DNA of 64,000 nucleotides, from contig NC_079480.1 of NCBI RefSeq assembly GCF_026230105.1, positions 8,846,488 to 8,910,487 on the forward strand. The letters are read 5' to 3'. Numbering within the stretch: the first letter of the stretch is position 1; each line of letters opens with the position of its first letter. A program made the translations under genes and the position numbers. Source of the DNA: Diorhabda sublineata. Its lineage: Eukaryota; Arthropoda; Insecta; Coleoptera; Chrysomelidae. The notes under the pieces were generated by a model, which made no database searches, was not told the origin of the DNA, and saw only the letters and a program-made list of their open reading frames with translations. This document shows, in pieces, positions 44,733 to 57,782 of the stretch.

Positions 44733-45279
44733 TCATTTTAACAATGTGGCATGAACTATTCTACATCCCCTTTTCAAGTTTAATTTCACTTCTAATAATT
44801 TCATAACAGTGACTGGATTGAAAAAGTTTAAGCCACCAAACCTTTCTTTTCGTTTTATAACAGAGGCTATTTCTCTAATAGATGAAGAGCTAGTGTTGGA
44901 AGCGAATAAACTAGTAAACAATTTATGTTTAGGATGAATATTTTCGACAATAGCTTTAACTACTAAATCCGCATCATCTAAACTTTTTGAAACATCTTGA
45001 AATATTTAATGAGGAGTCTTTTATGAACGTTTCGATTGCAGAAGGATTATCTTTATGAAGTTTTTTGGCAACTCGTGCGAGACTTGATTGAATCGACACT
45101 TCAGATTTTTTGAGGACATCTGTGTTAAGATCGACAAGAGTAACTGATTGACCCGCTTGTGGCGCTATCTGTGCAATTACTGATCCCATAAAACCACCTC
45201 CAATAACTGTTTCATTTTTAATTACATTTAAAGAAGATGTAACAACACTGGCTATTTTTACAATTACAAACAAATTCAC
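44733..45279 (-). pseudogene. Processed pseudogene of mitochondrial 3-hydroxyacyl-CoA dehydrogenase
   Basis: The functional enzyme (HADH) oxidises L-3-hydroxyacyl-CoA with NAD+ in mitochondrial beta-oxidation. The minus strand from 45279 reads a short N-terminus, then the Rossmann segment TVIGGGFMGSVIAQIAPQAG and SVTLVDLNTDVLKKSE. A frameshift and small deletion near 45000 follow. The sequence continues in another frame with SLDDADLVVKAIVENIHPKH, then FASNTSSSSIREIASVIKRK and LNFFNPVTVMKLLEVK, and degenerates to a stop at 44733. About nine residues are missing before FASNTS, and the catalytic His of the family HFFNPVPVMKL motif is Asn. There are no introns, and a short A-run (minus strand, 44694-44703) follows the stop, so a retrotransposed dead copy is likely. 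Confidence 0.88.
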
Positions 45280-45764
45280 ACACTTATATAAACTGAATAG
45301 AACAACATGAAACCAAATAAAATAAATTTATACGTTTTTGTTGAACCAGTCAACAAAACGAAAATATTTATAAACTCGTGAGCAATTTTCCGCTCGTTCC
45401 GTTTGTTTTCCGATCATAAATAATTGAGCAGGAGACTATTTTCAAATATTTAAAATGAAACAATAGTATGTTTGTTAATAGATACTTTAAAGCCATCTCA
45501 GTTTATGTAAATAACATAGAATCACATTTAGACATTTTTTAAATCCTGGTAGGTGTAACTTATCTGATAAGCGAGGACGCCCTATAAGTAAATGCGATAG
45601 TAGAATCATTTGTACAGTCCGAAGAGTCCAATCTTCTCTATACTAAATCCTGAGCATAAGGTAGAAAAATATGTTCATTTTTTTAACTATAATTATATTT
45701 TGAAAATAAATAGCTAAAAGTTGATATTAGTGAAGTAAAACATATGAAGATATTAATTTACAAA
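45280..45764. other. Spacer upstream of HADH pseudogene, nothing recognised
   Basis: No promoter, exon or repeat was recognised. Confidence 0.4.
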
Positions 45765-46135
45765 GGACTTTTCGGAAACTATAATCCGAGATCAGGTAGA
45801 TCACTGATTTATAATCGATTGTAGATCCTAACCCAGAACGAGATTTCGCTCATAATTTTCGAACGTAGCGTTCAACTTTCGGTGGAAATTTCCAATTTAA
45901 AACATGATCTACTACAAGAACTTTTGATTTTTATAAGTTTTTTGTGTATTAATTCTTCCATGTTATTTATTTAGTTGTATAATAGATTATAGATATTTAA
46001 TAATTATTATTGAGCAGTTTACCCCCTAACACGGATTTTGTACTAAAGTTTAATACTAATAAGCTGTTTTTATGCCGGCATTTACTGGAAATCAATAATT
46101 TTTAATGTTAAAAAATCATAAGACAAATGAAACAA
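45765..46135 (+). repeat. Dispersed repeat R1, copy 3
   Basis: It opens 'aaaggacttttcggaaacta' and shares ordered blocks with 12348-12690, including 'gatcctaacccagaacgag', 'gaacgtagcgttcaa', 'ggtggaaatttcc' and, at the right, 'agacaaatgaaac'. It shares 'gttgtataatagatt' with 745-965. It is non-coding. Confidence 0.6.
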
Positions 46136-49100
46136 CCGTCAACAGCATAAAAAGTTAAAATATTAGAAGCTAAGAATACTGAAATATATGAAAAACAATT
46201 ATACCTTTTCGAACACGTCAAAGAAAAAGAAAACGCTAGTCAAAATAATACTATATTAGAAGTTTTCGAGAAACTTGGTCCTTTGCTAGATGAAAAAGAG
46301 TTTCTGACTGTTTAATATGACATTGAGACTAAATTTCACTTGTTATGCACTTTCGATTTCTATATCTTTGTTTTCACTCACAAAATTTACTAAATCATCG
46401 TCATCGGGAATGTCATCCTCATTATTATTAATAATTTGATTTATTACTACATCTGTAGCTGCTTCCAATTTTAGTAAATGGTTCCCACATTTTAGAGCAA
46501 TGACTGGTGAAAAATGGTGAAAAATTATCGAAAAATTATTTGTACAAATTTCCAACACTTGACAGTTTAAGCAGTTTAAGCGTGGTACTGTTTTTATATA
46601 ACGTATATAACGTATTGTTCAAGAGACGCATTAAAAAGTTCAATGGGATTAAAATCGGAGTGATGATATTATATATGTTTTTATAGAGGGTTTTTTCGGA
46701 TATTGAAACACCACGCAAGTCAATACAGTTCGTTCCACTTCCCATGGTTCTGCTGATGGCCTGCAGCTCATCGACTCATATCTATAAAGAAGCCTCCCTA
46801 TTGGTCGACTAGGTCTGCGCCACAGGAAAAGCTTGTCACCGTAACATTGCAAATCTAAACTACAAACTTAGTTGTGTAAACTTGGACGATTCTTATTTAA
46901 GTCACCTTAGAGTCGCGGACAACAGCTAATAAGTCAAAGCTCTTGGTATGTTTGAACGGCATAAAAAAGTAAGAGGTTTGACCATTAACCTCTGTAACAC
47001 ACAATTTCTGGTCGACTCAGGGATATCTGTATAATAAACAAACATCGAGTTTGGGAGTACCTGGACCACACTTTGAAATTAGGATACCAACCTAAAAAAA
47101 AGAGCCAATATAAGTTGGATTACTCTAATCTTTAAAAATGAGGGAAAAATTACTTATAAAGTTGAGTAAAAAAGTGAGATATACCGGATGATACTGGAAA
47201 GCTACGTTACACACAAAGAGTGCTTATCATAAATTTGTGTTATAATTCAGAACATCTAAAAGAAAAGAAATCAACAGATATGATTAAGAGAGTAGATACG
47301 ATGAGGATATTGGCCGAATATGTGGCCAGAAGGTCCATATCAATATGGATGTATGAATTATAGACCAATACAAACCACGAATATTACGGATTAATCCCTT
47401 CAGAGCTGGTGGGACTTTATTGTTCCATATACCGCCACCACCGGCATTAAAAAGCTCGAAAGCTTTAGAAGTAAATACATAATAAGACTAAACTCAATTT
47501 CGAGATAAAAGTATTTCAATTGTAAGAATAACTAAATTGGTCTGAATAAAATGTTCCATATTTTCATTGCATATTGAAACTACTTCTCTTTTTTTCTCTT
47601 GGATTATTCTTTATCTTCAATCTCTCCCTCAGTCAGTAGGTTTTTTTTTAATATTATGGGACCTTTGTTTTCAAGCTCCTTCATCTTAGTAAAATTTCAT
47701 CGTCAATTATCTACCACACATATTTCAGCATTTTCATTGTAGAATTGTTCACGTTTTTAGTCAACGAAAACATTCTTGTAATTCGACAATCCATGTAAAA
47801 TCGGGTTAGCAACATGTTCTTCTCATATTGCCCCAAATTGATCCATCGCTAAACTAGCAGTTACGCGACAATACAACATTGTCTTCGAATACGATGGGGT
47901 GCGGTTCGGATTGTGGCTAGTGGTCTGAATTTAAATTAAATAGGTAAAAGGATTTTTGTCGACCGATAGGGTTAAATTTTGTAGGAAAAAAAAGAAGGAT
48001 ATCCTCGAAATTTTTGTATTAATTGTGATACTATTTACAGTAGACAGGCATCTCAATATTCAGAAAATAGATAAAGAAGTCATCAAGTCGACAGAAAAAA
48101 CTTATTCCACAAATCATGAGATAGATACATTTACTTATAAGAATTGAGAAATCTTTGGAATAGAATCAAATGCAAGGAAAGGAGATTTTTAGAAATTAGA
48201 AAATGTTATCAATGACAATAAGGACCCACACAATTTGAGTGAGATTTATAATTATATTTCTTAATTGTAATGTGAACACCAGCCATAAGTGGTCAATGTC
48301 AGATTATATTTATAAGGAAAAACCATATAAATACATATGAAAAGGTACTAAAGTACCTAACAATCGAAAGGGTTAAAATTTATAAACATGCCACTTTGAA
48401 GTCTATTTATCGAAGAAAAATAGTAAACCAAAGCAATGATCAGTGCATGATCATCACGTAAACATCCCGGGGAGGGGCCAGTGCCGCATTGCTGCAAAAG
48501 TTGCTAAATCAGGTGTAACACTGGGACGGCATTCGGCATCATATTGCAGTGAGATTGTTTATTTTTGTCTGTTGCGAAATTTTCTTAAACATGTCTGATA
48601 CGGATTCAGCTGATGAAGTTTTAACGCTAGCGAAAAACAAACGATTGTGAATATGTATGGAATGAAATGATAACAAGACTGTTGATGACGTTATTTCCAA
48701 GGTTTTGTATCTTCTTCGAGTGTACCAAATAGTGAGTACATAGCTAATCATTCAGTGGCCGACCCAAAAAATATACATAAAAAATTCAATTAATGATTTC
48801 GACAGGAGCACATTAGAACAATTGTTAACAATTTGGAGATGTGAAGAAATGAAGATTTTATTTTAATGTTCCAATACACATATTTTTAAATGAATGTGTT
48901 CCATATTTTGACTGTTCACTTTGTATCTATTCCAAACTTCACATTTACATTGTATAGTTTTGTAATAATAATTGTATACAATTATTTATATTTTATATTA
49001 GGTATTAATTTTCTGTAACTAACAGCTAATTATTTATCAAATGCGGTCCTGCTACATGCTCGACTTTGACGTTTTCAACTAGGATCACGTGTACTATGCT

Positions 49101-49916
49101 TGAATGTTTTGATTCACTATTTTTCTTCAATAAATAGAGTATAGTATGACGTAGTGAGTGAAGTTGTGTGTTCCGTCCAAGGCAGCGATGCATGTGAAGA
49201 AATCATGGCGTTAACATTGCAATATCCATGTATCAGCAAATATATATTTCTAACGATGGACCTAGTTTAATCAGACAGTTCTGTTGAAAACAGCTAGGTG
49301 TCAAACTTGTAAACGAACATAACGAACCTCGCGCCATTATGACGAATATTCATTCAATAATTCATCAAATGCTGGCATATGTATTAGTGCCTAAAGGAAA
49401 TCCCGAAACATCAAGAGTGAACAACGTTATCATCTACCCAAAGCGTTTTTTCTACAGATAAATTATTTGCTAAGAAAATTTAGAATTTTCGTGCCCTAGT
49501 TGCGTAATGGTTTTCATCAATTCATAAAATGGTAATTAAATATGGGGAGATGAAATAGTTAGTTTTTGATTTTCGAATTTGTACATAATAATTATTATAC
49601 TGTATACTACATAGAATTATTTTTTATTTAATTCCATGTCTTAATTGCTGTTTGTTTCCAATTATATTCATTTTCTCGTTATACCCAGCGTTTTTTCAAG
49701 TGAAGATTAATATTAACCAAAAAAAAAATGATTTATGCAATAGTTATGGAAATGGGTGCCACGTTATACATTAGGGCATTACTCCTGAAGGGTTAATTCT
49801 TGGCTCCTGTTTACACTGATCACTATTACTACTCCAGAATAACAAAAATCATCAACTCGATCCAACTCCATGTTTCCATACCAAAATATGTAAAATATAT
49901 TGTTTCTCAAGGAAAT
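46136..49916. other. Long stretch without a recognised gene
   Basis: Short frames on both strands were read and not recognised. They include 46343-46558 (minus, with an acidic NNNEDDIPDDDDLVNF stretch), 46536-46852 (minus), 47956-48147 and 48539-48751. A GC-richer piece at 48466-48535 ('cccggggaggggccagtgcc') and a short frame MSDTDSADEVLTLAKNKR near 48590 may be a transposon remnant. None is supported as a gene. Confidence 0.4.
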
Positions 49917-49918
49917 TA

Positions 49919-50925
49919 CGAGGGTTGTCACTACGTTTTGTAATACGCCAATACTTATGTGACTATGTCAAATCTGGCATTGCTATAATAGAGTTTAACA
50001 CTTTTAATGGTGAACGTACTCAGAACATGTTATCATTCGAGTGTTGAGTTGTTTACAGATACTTTAAATATTCATCTTGGTCAAAAAATGTAATTAAGTA
50101 GCGACCATTTTCGTGTGTAGATTTTTTGTGACTTTCGATGTGGATTAAACCAACAGCAGTGTGCCGAACAGCTCGCTTCGACTTTTGGTGACGAAGCACT
50201 CGAGCTGGTATCGTATTCAGTGGTGATTGCACTTCGCTACAAAATAAATTTCGTGAAGGTCGTCCAAACTCGGCTGTTGTGCCAGGAAACATCGATACAG
50301 TGTGTAAACTGATATTGCAAACCTTGAGATTTGGCATTAATACCACTCGCAAACATTCAATATTGCATGAACATTTGGCTGCCAAAAAAGTTTGTTCTCT
50401 GGATACCGCATATTATGACAATCGCTCAAAAAAAGCATGTGTCGATTGCTGCAAAGAAATACTGAAAAAATTCAATCGCAGTGCTCCAAAAGATCTATAA
50501 AATCGTGACAGGCGACGAATCATGAATTTATGCATATGAACCCTAAACTAAACAACAATCCGCTGTATTGGTCGTTAAGACGAGGCAAATTCAACAAAAG
50601 TTGTTAGCGCACGAAGCACTTCGAGGAAAATGATCGCCTATTTTATCTGGAATAACTGGACGTGTGCCACTGTTCATTCGAGCAACGTAGAACGGTCATT
50701 TCTGAAAGGGATACCAGCATTTGTTTGCAAAAAATGCTCGACAATGCGAAATCTCACATATCAGTTCAAATAAAAACGTTTTCGAACAGTCAAAACATCG
50801 AATTGATGGGCCATCCACCGTACAGTCTTTGATTTGCACCCAATAATTTCTTCTTATTAGCGCAGATCGAGAAAAAATTGCAAGGTTAACAAGGTTTTCT
50901 ATACCCGAAGAAGAAATCTATAAAA
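49919..50925 (+). pseudogene. Mariner element, mellifera-like, 3'-truncated and heavily broken
   Basis: The left terminal repeat 'cgagggttgtcactacgttt' follows TA (49917-49918). Across frames the transposase reads FREGRPNSAVVPGNIDTV, then HSILHEHLAAKKVCS and CCKEILKKFNRSAPKD, the GDES region with a lost Trp codon (about 50515), and NIELMGHPPYSLDLHP near 50800. Similarity fades after 'gaagaagaaatc' (about 50925) and no right terminal repeat follows. It is a relative of 27345-28168. Confidence 0.83.
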
Positions 50926-51759
50926 TACAGTGTATATTATAATATTTGTACATAAAGTAATAGAAAATACTGGAGATAATTGAACTTCGGGTGCCTCGTA
51001 TCAATTGCCAATGCATAAAAACTTGATAAACGACAAATAATCATTAAAATACTTCATTTATGTCATAAGTGTTGTACATGAACATAAATACTAGATAATT
51101 TGTAATATCTACATGTTTTAAAATACGTACGTAATTATGTTAATAATTATAATAATAATAGTAAATGTCAGGCGCAAGTTGTATAATGGTCCATTCATTT
51201 CATAAAATAATATTTAAAAATTATACTATATTAATACTACCAATTTACCTTTAAATTTAATAGTAGCTCGTATACCCGCAATTAACGCATGATCTTTTTA
51301 TTAAATATTAAATAACTTATCTGTAACATTATCTGTGATAGATTGTGATGTAGGATGGCGTAGAACAGGAATCCTTCATAAGATTCAAAATGAACTGTTC
51401 ATATTATCTTAAATGTAATCCATATGATTATTATATACTACGTTCAAATATATAACACATTTCCCAGCAAAATTAACGCATAAGTTGTTATTTAACTAAA
51501 ACTTTTGATAAAAAAAGAACTTCAAGTTTCTTAGGTTTAATATAGTTGCCGCTCAATCTTTGAAATAAGTGTTAGGTATAAAGGCAAAGCTTATCATTGA
51601 TTTTTATTGCTATGCAAAACATATAAAATACAAGAATAATTTATTTTGTTCAAATATGCATCCTCTACAACATTAAAACTTGAATGAATTCAAACGTTCG
51701 ACAAAATCATAATGTGCTGCAGGTATTGTATTTGCTCGAGAATGCTTACCACAAGTAAT
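50926..51759. other. AT-rich spacer, nothing recognised
   Basis: No gene or known repeat was recognised. Confidence 0.4.
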
Positions 51760-52875
51760 CAGGGATTTTTTAAAAGGTGTAGAACGATCAGTATAATTTA
51801 ATGTTTGAAGATAATTTCATGCAAATGTTGGCCGCGGTTCCGCTTTAGATAGCCCATGCGCAAGGTCCAATTTTGACACACTCTCTTCAACATATCGGCC
51901 GATATTTCAATCTGCAGACATTAGCCTTAACATGGCCCCACAAGAAATAGTCCAAAGGCCTTAAATCACACGATCTAGGCGGCCAATTGATGGGCCTCAA
52001 ACATGAGATGAACTATTCACCGAAGGCGGCTATCAATTTGGCCATTGTATCGCATGCCGTGTGGCATGTGGCACTGTCTTGTTGAAACCATATGTCAGGC
52101 ATGTCCAAATCTTCCATTTTGGGCAAAAAAAATCGTCAATCATCACACGGTAGCGCTCGCCATTCACAGTAGTGTTCCGGCCATCGACGCTTTTGTAGTA
52201 CGGCTCGATGATGTCACCGGCCCTGAATCCATACCAAACAGCGACTTTTTAAGGATGCATTGGTAGCTCTTGCAATGCTTCTGGCCGGGCTTCACTCCAG
52301 ATACGGCAATTTTGCTTGTTGACGTATCCATTCAACCAGAAATGAGCTTTGTCGCTGAACACAATTTTTCGATAAAGGATTTCCTTCCAACTTTGCCAGC
52401 GCCTATTCACCAAATGTTAGACGTTGTGGGAAATCGTGTGGCTTCAATTCTTGCACCAGCCGTATCTTATAAGGTTTTACACCCAAATCCTTTCGCAAAA
52501 TTTTCCACGTAGTGGAGTAACAGAGGCCCATTTGCTGCGAACGGTGGCGAATCGACATTTCTCGGCCATCAGTAACACTGGCGGATACAGCCGTAATATT
52601 TTCTTCGGTCCTCACTGTAAGTTTGCATGTTAGTGGTTTAATGTCCAATAGTGTAAACTGGGTTCGAAATTTAGTCACAAGATTACGAAGGGCATGAATT
52701 TTGATAGTAAAATTCAATAATTTGCAAGCGTTGTTCGTTCGCAAGTCGATTCATGATTAAATTATGGACCAAACTAAACAATGTTTGACAATGGCACAAG
52801 TCACGATTCACGCGTGATATGTCAAAAACAGTGTTGTCAAAAAGATACCAGCAAAAAAATCACTCTTTATACGTA
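51760..52875 (-). pseudogene. Tc1/IS630-type transposon (Tc3-like transposase), broken
   Basis: The minus strand from about 52755 encodes MNRLANEQRLQIIEFYYQNS, then (after a deletion) NLVTKFRTQFTLLDIKP, RTEENITAVSASVTDGREMS, GLCYSTTWKILRKDLGVKPY and LVQELKPHDFPQRLTFGEWA, ending the open stretch at 52403. Downstream frames give 'FNKTVPHATRHAIQWPN' (family WFQQDGATCHTA block) and 'WPPSVNSSSHV', then a C-terminal HEIIFK-like end near 51805. This is the insect IS630/Tc1 transposase group whose members have the QQDGATCHTA motif. Stops and shifts inactivate it. Ends are approximate; the right end lies near 'cactctttatacg' at 52861-52873. Confidence 0.82.
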
Positions 52876-53599
52876 TCATAAAGATTCTATCCAGCACAAA
52901 TGTCAATTGCTAAAGCATTGATATGATCCAATGAAACGGGGAAAAATCACGACCAGATTTAAGTCGTGGGCTTGTACCGGATGCAAAACAGGTCCGATTT
53001 TTCCTACTTTTCAAGTGTTAAAACAACGATTTTGTTTAATTACCTTTGCCTTGATTTAGCGTTATCACCAAAAAACAAGCAAATATACGATAAAGAGAGT
53101 TTGATTTAAGGCCCATAGTGTCTGGTGAAATGTAATGTGTCCAATCAATAATAATATGATAAGGCATTAATATGTTAATGTACATCGACATTGTTTGAAG
53201 GTATCAGATTATTACTTGTAAGCAATAATATCAATTTTTTTTTAAATCATATTTATATTTTGGAAAAATATAAAGTAGGAAGTCACTTTGTAATTTGAAA
53301 CTTTCAAATAGTTTAAACAGTTACCTACTCACAATAGTCTATTTTTTTAATGAGAAAGTACTAAAATGATTGAGAATTCCTAATTTGACAGGTCCAAATC
53401 TTTCTCTATTGTTCCAACCTTTTTGTACCTTCACTCTCCTTAAAAAATTGTGTAATTTCATAAATACTCAACTGATATTATAATTTATTTAATGGGCTAC
53501 CACATAATATAAAATATTATGTAAAAATATACATGAAAAAATAATTATTTATTAAAAGAAATAATAATTTTAAATGTAATAACAAATCTTACAAAAATT
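52876..53599. other. Spacer, nothing recognised
   Basis: No gene or repeat was recognised. Confidence 0.4.
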
Positions 53600-53729
53600 A
53601 GGTATAGGGTATGGTTAGACCGAGTGTATAGACTTAAAAAGACGCTACGTTGGAAAAGATTAAAAAATGATTAAGAAAAAAAAATATCTTGCTTCTTTAT
53701 TAGGTCGGAAACTTTTGAAGCAACACTCG
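53600..53729 (+). mobile_element. Mariner 3'-end fragment
   Basis: It reads WTECIDLKRRYVGKD near 53613 (family pattern W-x-KCI-x-L-x-GDYVEK), then a tail 'aaaaatatcttgcttcttta' and 'ttaggtcgga', and ends 'caacactcg' at TA (53730-53731). The same tail ends the element at 56600-56932. Confidence 0.65.
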
Positions 53730-54059
53730 TAAAGAGGCCGTTAATGCAGAAAATCATGTTATTACTAAATCAAAATCCATAAATAAAAAGGAATGTTGGG
53801 GGAAATAAACTACATTATTTGCAATGAAAATTAAGAAATATTCAGATTACTCTGCAATAATATTAAAAATGACCGTACTAAGTTTGGGATTAGTAAGTAG
53901 ATTTTAGTACACTATCGTACATAAAAAAATGACTAAACTTGTGCGCCTAAATTATTAAAGAAAATTATTTTAAATCACTAAATTTATTACAACTATAATA
54001 ACAACTATGACCTAATTATAAATAGTGATTATTTGATAATTTGAAAATTAAAAGTGTAC

Positions 54060-54790
54060 ATTAAAGATAATTATGATTCGCCCTCAAATTTTGCTGCTTC
54101 GACTTTTTTATCAATATTAGCATCTAGGAGCGCTAATTTCTTGGCTCTGCTCCCACACTCACAATAAAAAATTGGCAAAGATATCATTTTTAATTTTCAA
54201 TATAAACCTATGCGTCCCAAAAAAAGATTGTTCAGCACAACTGGTTTTTAGCACACAAAAAAATCGTTCTCAAGTTTTGGAAACAGTCGATAATCGCTAG
54301 GGGTCAAATCTAGAGAATATGGCATGATAAGCACCTTTAATTATGACTTTCTGTTGTAGGTTATCTACCAAAATATGATTAACATGAACTTGCAACTTCA
54401 ATTTTTTGGGCGGTGATAAAGCTTTATATTTTCACTCCTTATTCTGCATCCATTCTGATAACCATCATGAAAACATTTTTTCATTTTCGCTTTGGCAGTA
54501 AATGCTGTCTTACCATATTTAAACTCACGACACCACCTTTTCACTATTTTACATAACACTGTAGATTTCACTAATGCTTCCACTAAGTTTTGTAAATTTG
54601 TGTTAGGGTGAACTCTTTTAAACGCAAGTATTTAATCTTTGCGCGTCACTCGACACAATATGTTTCAATAAGTTCAAACTTGACAGTTTCTAGCAAAGTT
54701 CATACATAATAAATTACAATGTGACATGATGATAAAAAAATGTTTCGATTTCTAATAGGGTCAGGCGAAAACCAATAGGAACAGCTCTCG
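54060..54790 (-). pseudogene. Mariner element, decayed
   Basis: The right end has 'cgagagctgttcctattggt' (minus strand) at TA (54791-54792). On the minus strand an N-terminal helix-turn-helix part reads IVKRWCREFKYGKTAF (about 54550-54500). After a deletion it continues MPYSLDLTPSDYRLFPKLEN near 54325-54265, the block with the last catalytic Asp. The left end is uncertain. It is inactive. Confidence 0.7.
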
Positions 54791-54792
54791 TA

Positions 54793-56019
54793 TATAATCT
54801 TCGCCAATTGTGGACTTGCTGTCTTCTCAAAGACGCAAAAAATATATTACAAAACATGAAACTTGAATGACACTATACTTAAAATCACGTTATCGAAACG
54901 GGCATGTGCCAACTCGTGATTTTAATACCCGCCATAAAATTTTTACTTGTTACAATGTGCCAATTCTTGTACGTTGTTTATTCGGCAAAAAGCTAATATC
55001 AACGAACGCTATATATGGTGAACAAAGTGCCATCCATGTAAATTGTTGCTGTTGCTGAGTTTCAAATTTATTTTAGATCCAAATGTAGTTAATATTAGTT
55101 AAATCATTGTCCAATAAAAAATATTCTATCAGTTTTCAAAAGATTTGCATTATTTATAAAATTATGAATTTAGGTGAGGTAACCTAACCAAACCTAATCT
55201 AACCTTACCTAACCTAAAGAATTTAGAAATTTTAGAGTTTAATTTTTGGATTTTTCAACTTCAACAAGGTAGATTAGGTAATAATACTCCTAATTAATCT
55301 ATCTAATCCTAATTAATCTATGTATCCGGACTACCTTTTCTTTTACCTGAAATATCCCGGTCCCGAATTGGCCGATCCGTTTCTAAACGGATTAAAAGTC
55401 GTCACCAGTTGTAGGGCAACCATCAAAACATCGAGCTTGTTTAAACAAACATTTTAAATATTGCATTATATTTTTAATAAATTAAGCGATTGTTTCTAAG
55501 TAGATTTTTTACTTACTTTAATCGAAACGAAAAGTTTTAATTGAAATATTCTTTTTTTATTACCATTTAATCTTTAGAAATACTAAACATTTTGCGAAAT
55601 AAAAGTCTAGACAAAGTTGTGCTAATGATTTAATTATGTAAAATAGCCTGAACTCACTACGTAGGAGTTGGAAGCGTGTTCCGTTCTCCTCTTAGCAAGT
55701 GTTGAATTTTAAATAGACTTATATTTTTCTCACCTTGAAGAAATAAAATGTAGATAAATGTTTTTTCGTCGAATCGAAACAAACGTTGAATAGTAAACGT
55801 TTATTTGGCTAAACGTTTTCACCATTTTATTTTCGCAAACCTCTTTGGAAAATTTATCGGAATAAATTACCGTATCCTGTTGCAGTTTATTACGAGTACA
55901 GTGAATAATTTTCAAAAGTTCAACCTTGAAGTACACATACATTATACCTAACGCTAAATATGGATTGAGTTATTCAAATTAACGATTGTTGTAGAATAAA
56001 AAACACGATTCGATCCGTA
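54793..56019. other. Spacer with a short CCTAA-like tract
   Basis: Positions 55180-55217 hold imperfect CCTAA/CCAAACCTAAT units. Unrecognised short frames lie at 54867-55058 and 55730-55942. No gene is supported. Confidence 0.4.
55180..55217. repeat. Imperfect CCTAA (TTAGG) tract
   Basis: It reads 'gtaacctaaccaaacctaat' and 'ctaaccttacctaacctaaa', degenerate copies of the insect telomere-type pentamer. Confidence 0.6.
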
Positions 56020-56395
56020 GATGAAATTCAGCTGATTGTTTCATGCAAGATCCCGCACTTGCAACATTATCGGTTTGGTGCCATTTTTATTGCATGCAAG
56101 TTACAATTATAGGGAGAAATGAGTTTTTGATCTGCAGATATTACGTCTCTTTCCAACAATTTCTCAGTTACCTTATGTTTTATTCTTTTTGGGAGTTGAG
56201 GTTAGGAAATTTTTTTTCTCATGGAATTTTGATTAGTGGCAACCTTGATACAATGAGAAGAGACCTGCGTATTGTTAAGCAGCGTACAATATTCTTCTAT
56301 GCAATATTTTGTTCTTCCAAGAAATTGCACGCAATTTCTTGCACGTTGTCTTTAATGCCGCTTGACATGATGCAATACAATACAAGGCACGGTTC
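56020..56395. repeat. Dispersed repeat, family F copy
   Basis: It shares 'gatgaaattcagctga', 'gcacttgcaacattatcggt' and 'caattatagggagaaat' with the right arm of 17090-17800 (inverted), and 'gccgcttgacatgatgcaat' with 17720-17745 (inverted). The open frame 56043-56465 crosses it and is not considered a gene. Confidence 0.6.
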
Positions 56396-56599
56396 TTGTA
56401 AAAGTACTCGCTATCAACCAAGTAACGAAAAGACTGTCCCGGAAACAGTTTACAAAGAAACCTAAGTCGATTGGAACGCAAAACAGAGTAGTTCGTATAA
56501 CGGTAACCTCCTGGTTGAAACACTTAATTTCTATTGCGAAGAATCGTCACCGTACCGAGGAGGGTTTTTTGATAGGTTGGAACGAACCTAACAATAGGA

Positions 56600-56932
56600 G
56601 AGTATCACACATCATTACTTGATAATGTAAAGCGAGAAGTTGCGTACAAAAAGAAAGTGCCTTTTTATCAGGACTGCGCACTTTCTCACACTACGATTAT
56701 CACCATAGCTCAAAATCACGAATCGCACTTCGAATTGGTTGACCACCCACCGTATTGACCACATCTGACCCTCAAACATTCTCTTTACCCTAAAGTTTCA
56801 CTTGTAGGAAATACGTAAACGACTATTTTGAGAAAAAAGAAAGCAAGAAAGGTTAAAAAGGTTAAAGCATGAGTATGGAAAAAAATATCTTGTATCTTCA
56901 TTAGGTCGGAAATTTTTTTTCAACAATCCTCG
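56600..56932 (+). pseudogene. Mariner element, C-terminal half
   Basis: It encodes KKKVPFYQDCALSHTTIITI, then HFELVDHPPY, a stop, and PHLTLKHSLYPKVSL, which follow the family F-x-QDNAPSHT...FELVDHPPYSPDLAPSDFFLFPKLK order. The 3' tail 'aaaaatatcttgtatcttca' and 'ttaggtcggaaa' leads to the terminal repeat 'tttcaacaatcctcg' at TA (56933-56934). The 5' half is missing. Confidence 0.75.
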
Positions 56933-56934
56933 TA

Positions 56935-57739
56935 TATTTCTATGCTTTGATATAGGTTAAGTTTTATTGTCAATTCAACGATATATAATCATATTAGGAC
57001 TCATTATATATTTTTTGAAGTCCTTTGTTTTTTATTTTTTACATGAATGAAAATTTAAAACACAAGAGGATCTATTGAAAATAATTTTTTCAATTAACAA
57101 ATTTGTAAAAAGTAGAGAAAACCGATTATGAATAGTTAAACGCAATTTTTCTCATAATTTAGTTGCTGTTGATGTACCTAGTTAAACAGTAAATTATTTT
57201 TCCATTGAGTCAAAGGTCGGACCAAACAACTTATGAAACATTTTTATTATCAATAAACTGGTTTATTACATTTTTAGTGACGCGTACAACTATTTCAAGA
57301 ATTAGAACGTCATTATTCGAATTAGTTTTATTTCTTTATGGTATTCATTCGACTCCGAGACTACCCAGGTAGTATTTAATTGAATCAAGGAATTTCCCTA
57401 TATAAATAAATTAACAAGTAGGTAGTAACTTTCATTGCATAAGAAAATACTTATGATTCTCTAAGAAAATTTTAAGAAGAATATTGTAGTAAAGGATGTC
57501 CTCAATAACGGCAATAAGAATCCCTCACCCCCGATCACCTTGAAATTTCAATATATTATAGAGGCAATTATGCTGATTAATTATATATATGTGTGTGTGT
57601 TAGGCGCGGAAAGTATGTCTTCACATAGTTTTTCAGCTTTGAATCTCTGAAGAAATATATCTATTAGGCTAATCCTTTTTACCACTTTTTCTAATAAAAA
57701 TGACATCACCGTTCAAAGAAGTTGCACAAAATATCATAT
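56935..57739. other. AT-rich spacer, nothing recognised
   Basis: A short (TG)n run at 57589-57600 is the only simple repeat. No gene was recognised. Confidence 0.4.
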
Positions 57740-57782
57740 CCTAACCTAACCTAACCTAATCTAACCTAACCTAACCTAACCT
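57740..57782. repeat. Interstitial telomere-type repeat (CCTAA)n
   Basis: Eight to nine tandem CCTAA units with one variant (TCTAA), the complement of the (TTAGG)n insect telomere repeat. Confidence 0.85.

Noticed and set aside
48466..48610. GC-rich piece and MSDTDSADEVLTLAKNKR as a transposase start
   Set aside because: The frame stops after about 19 codons and no further motif follows; a transposon origin is possible but unsupported.
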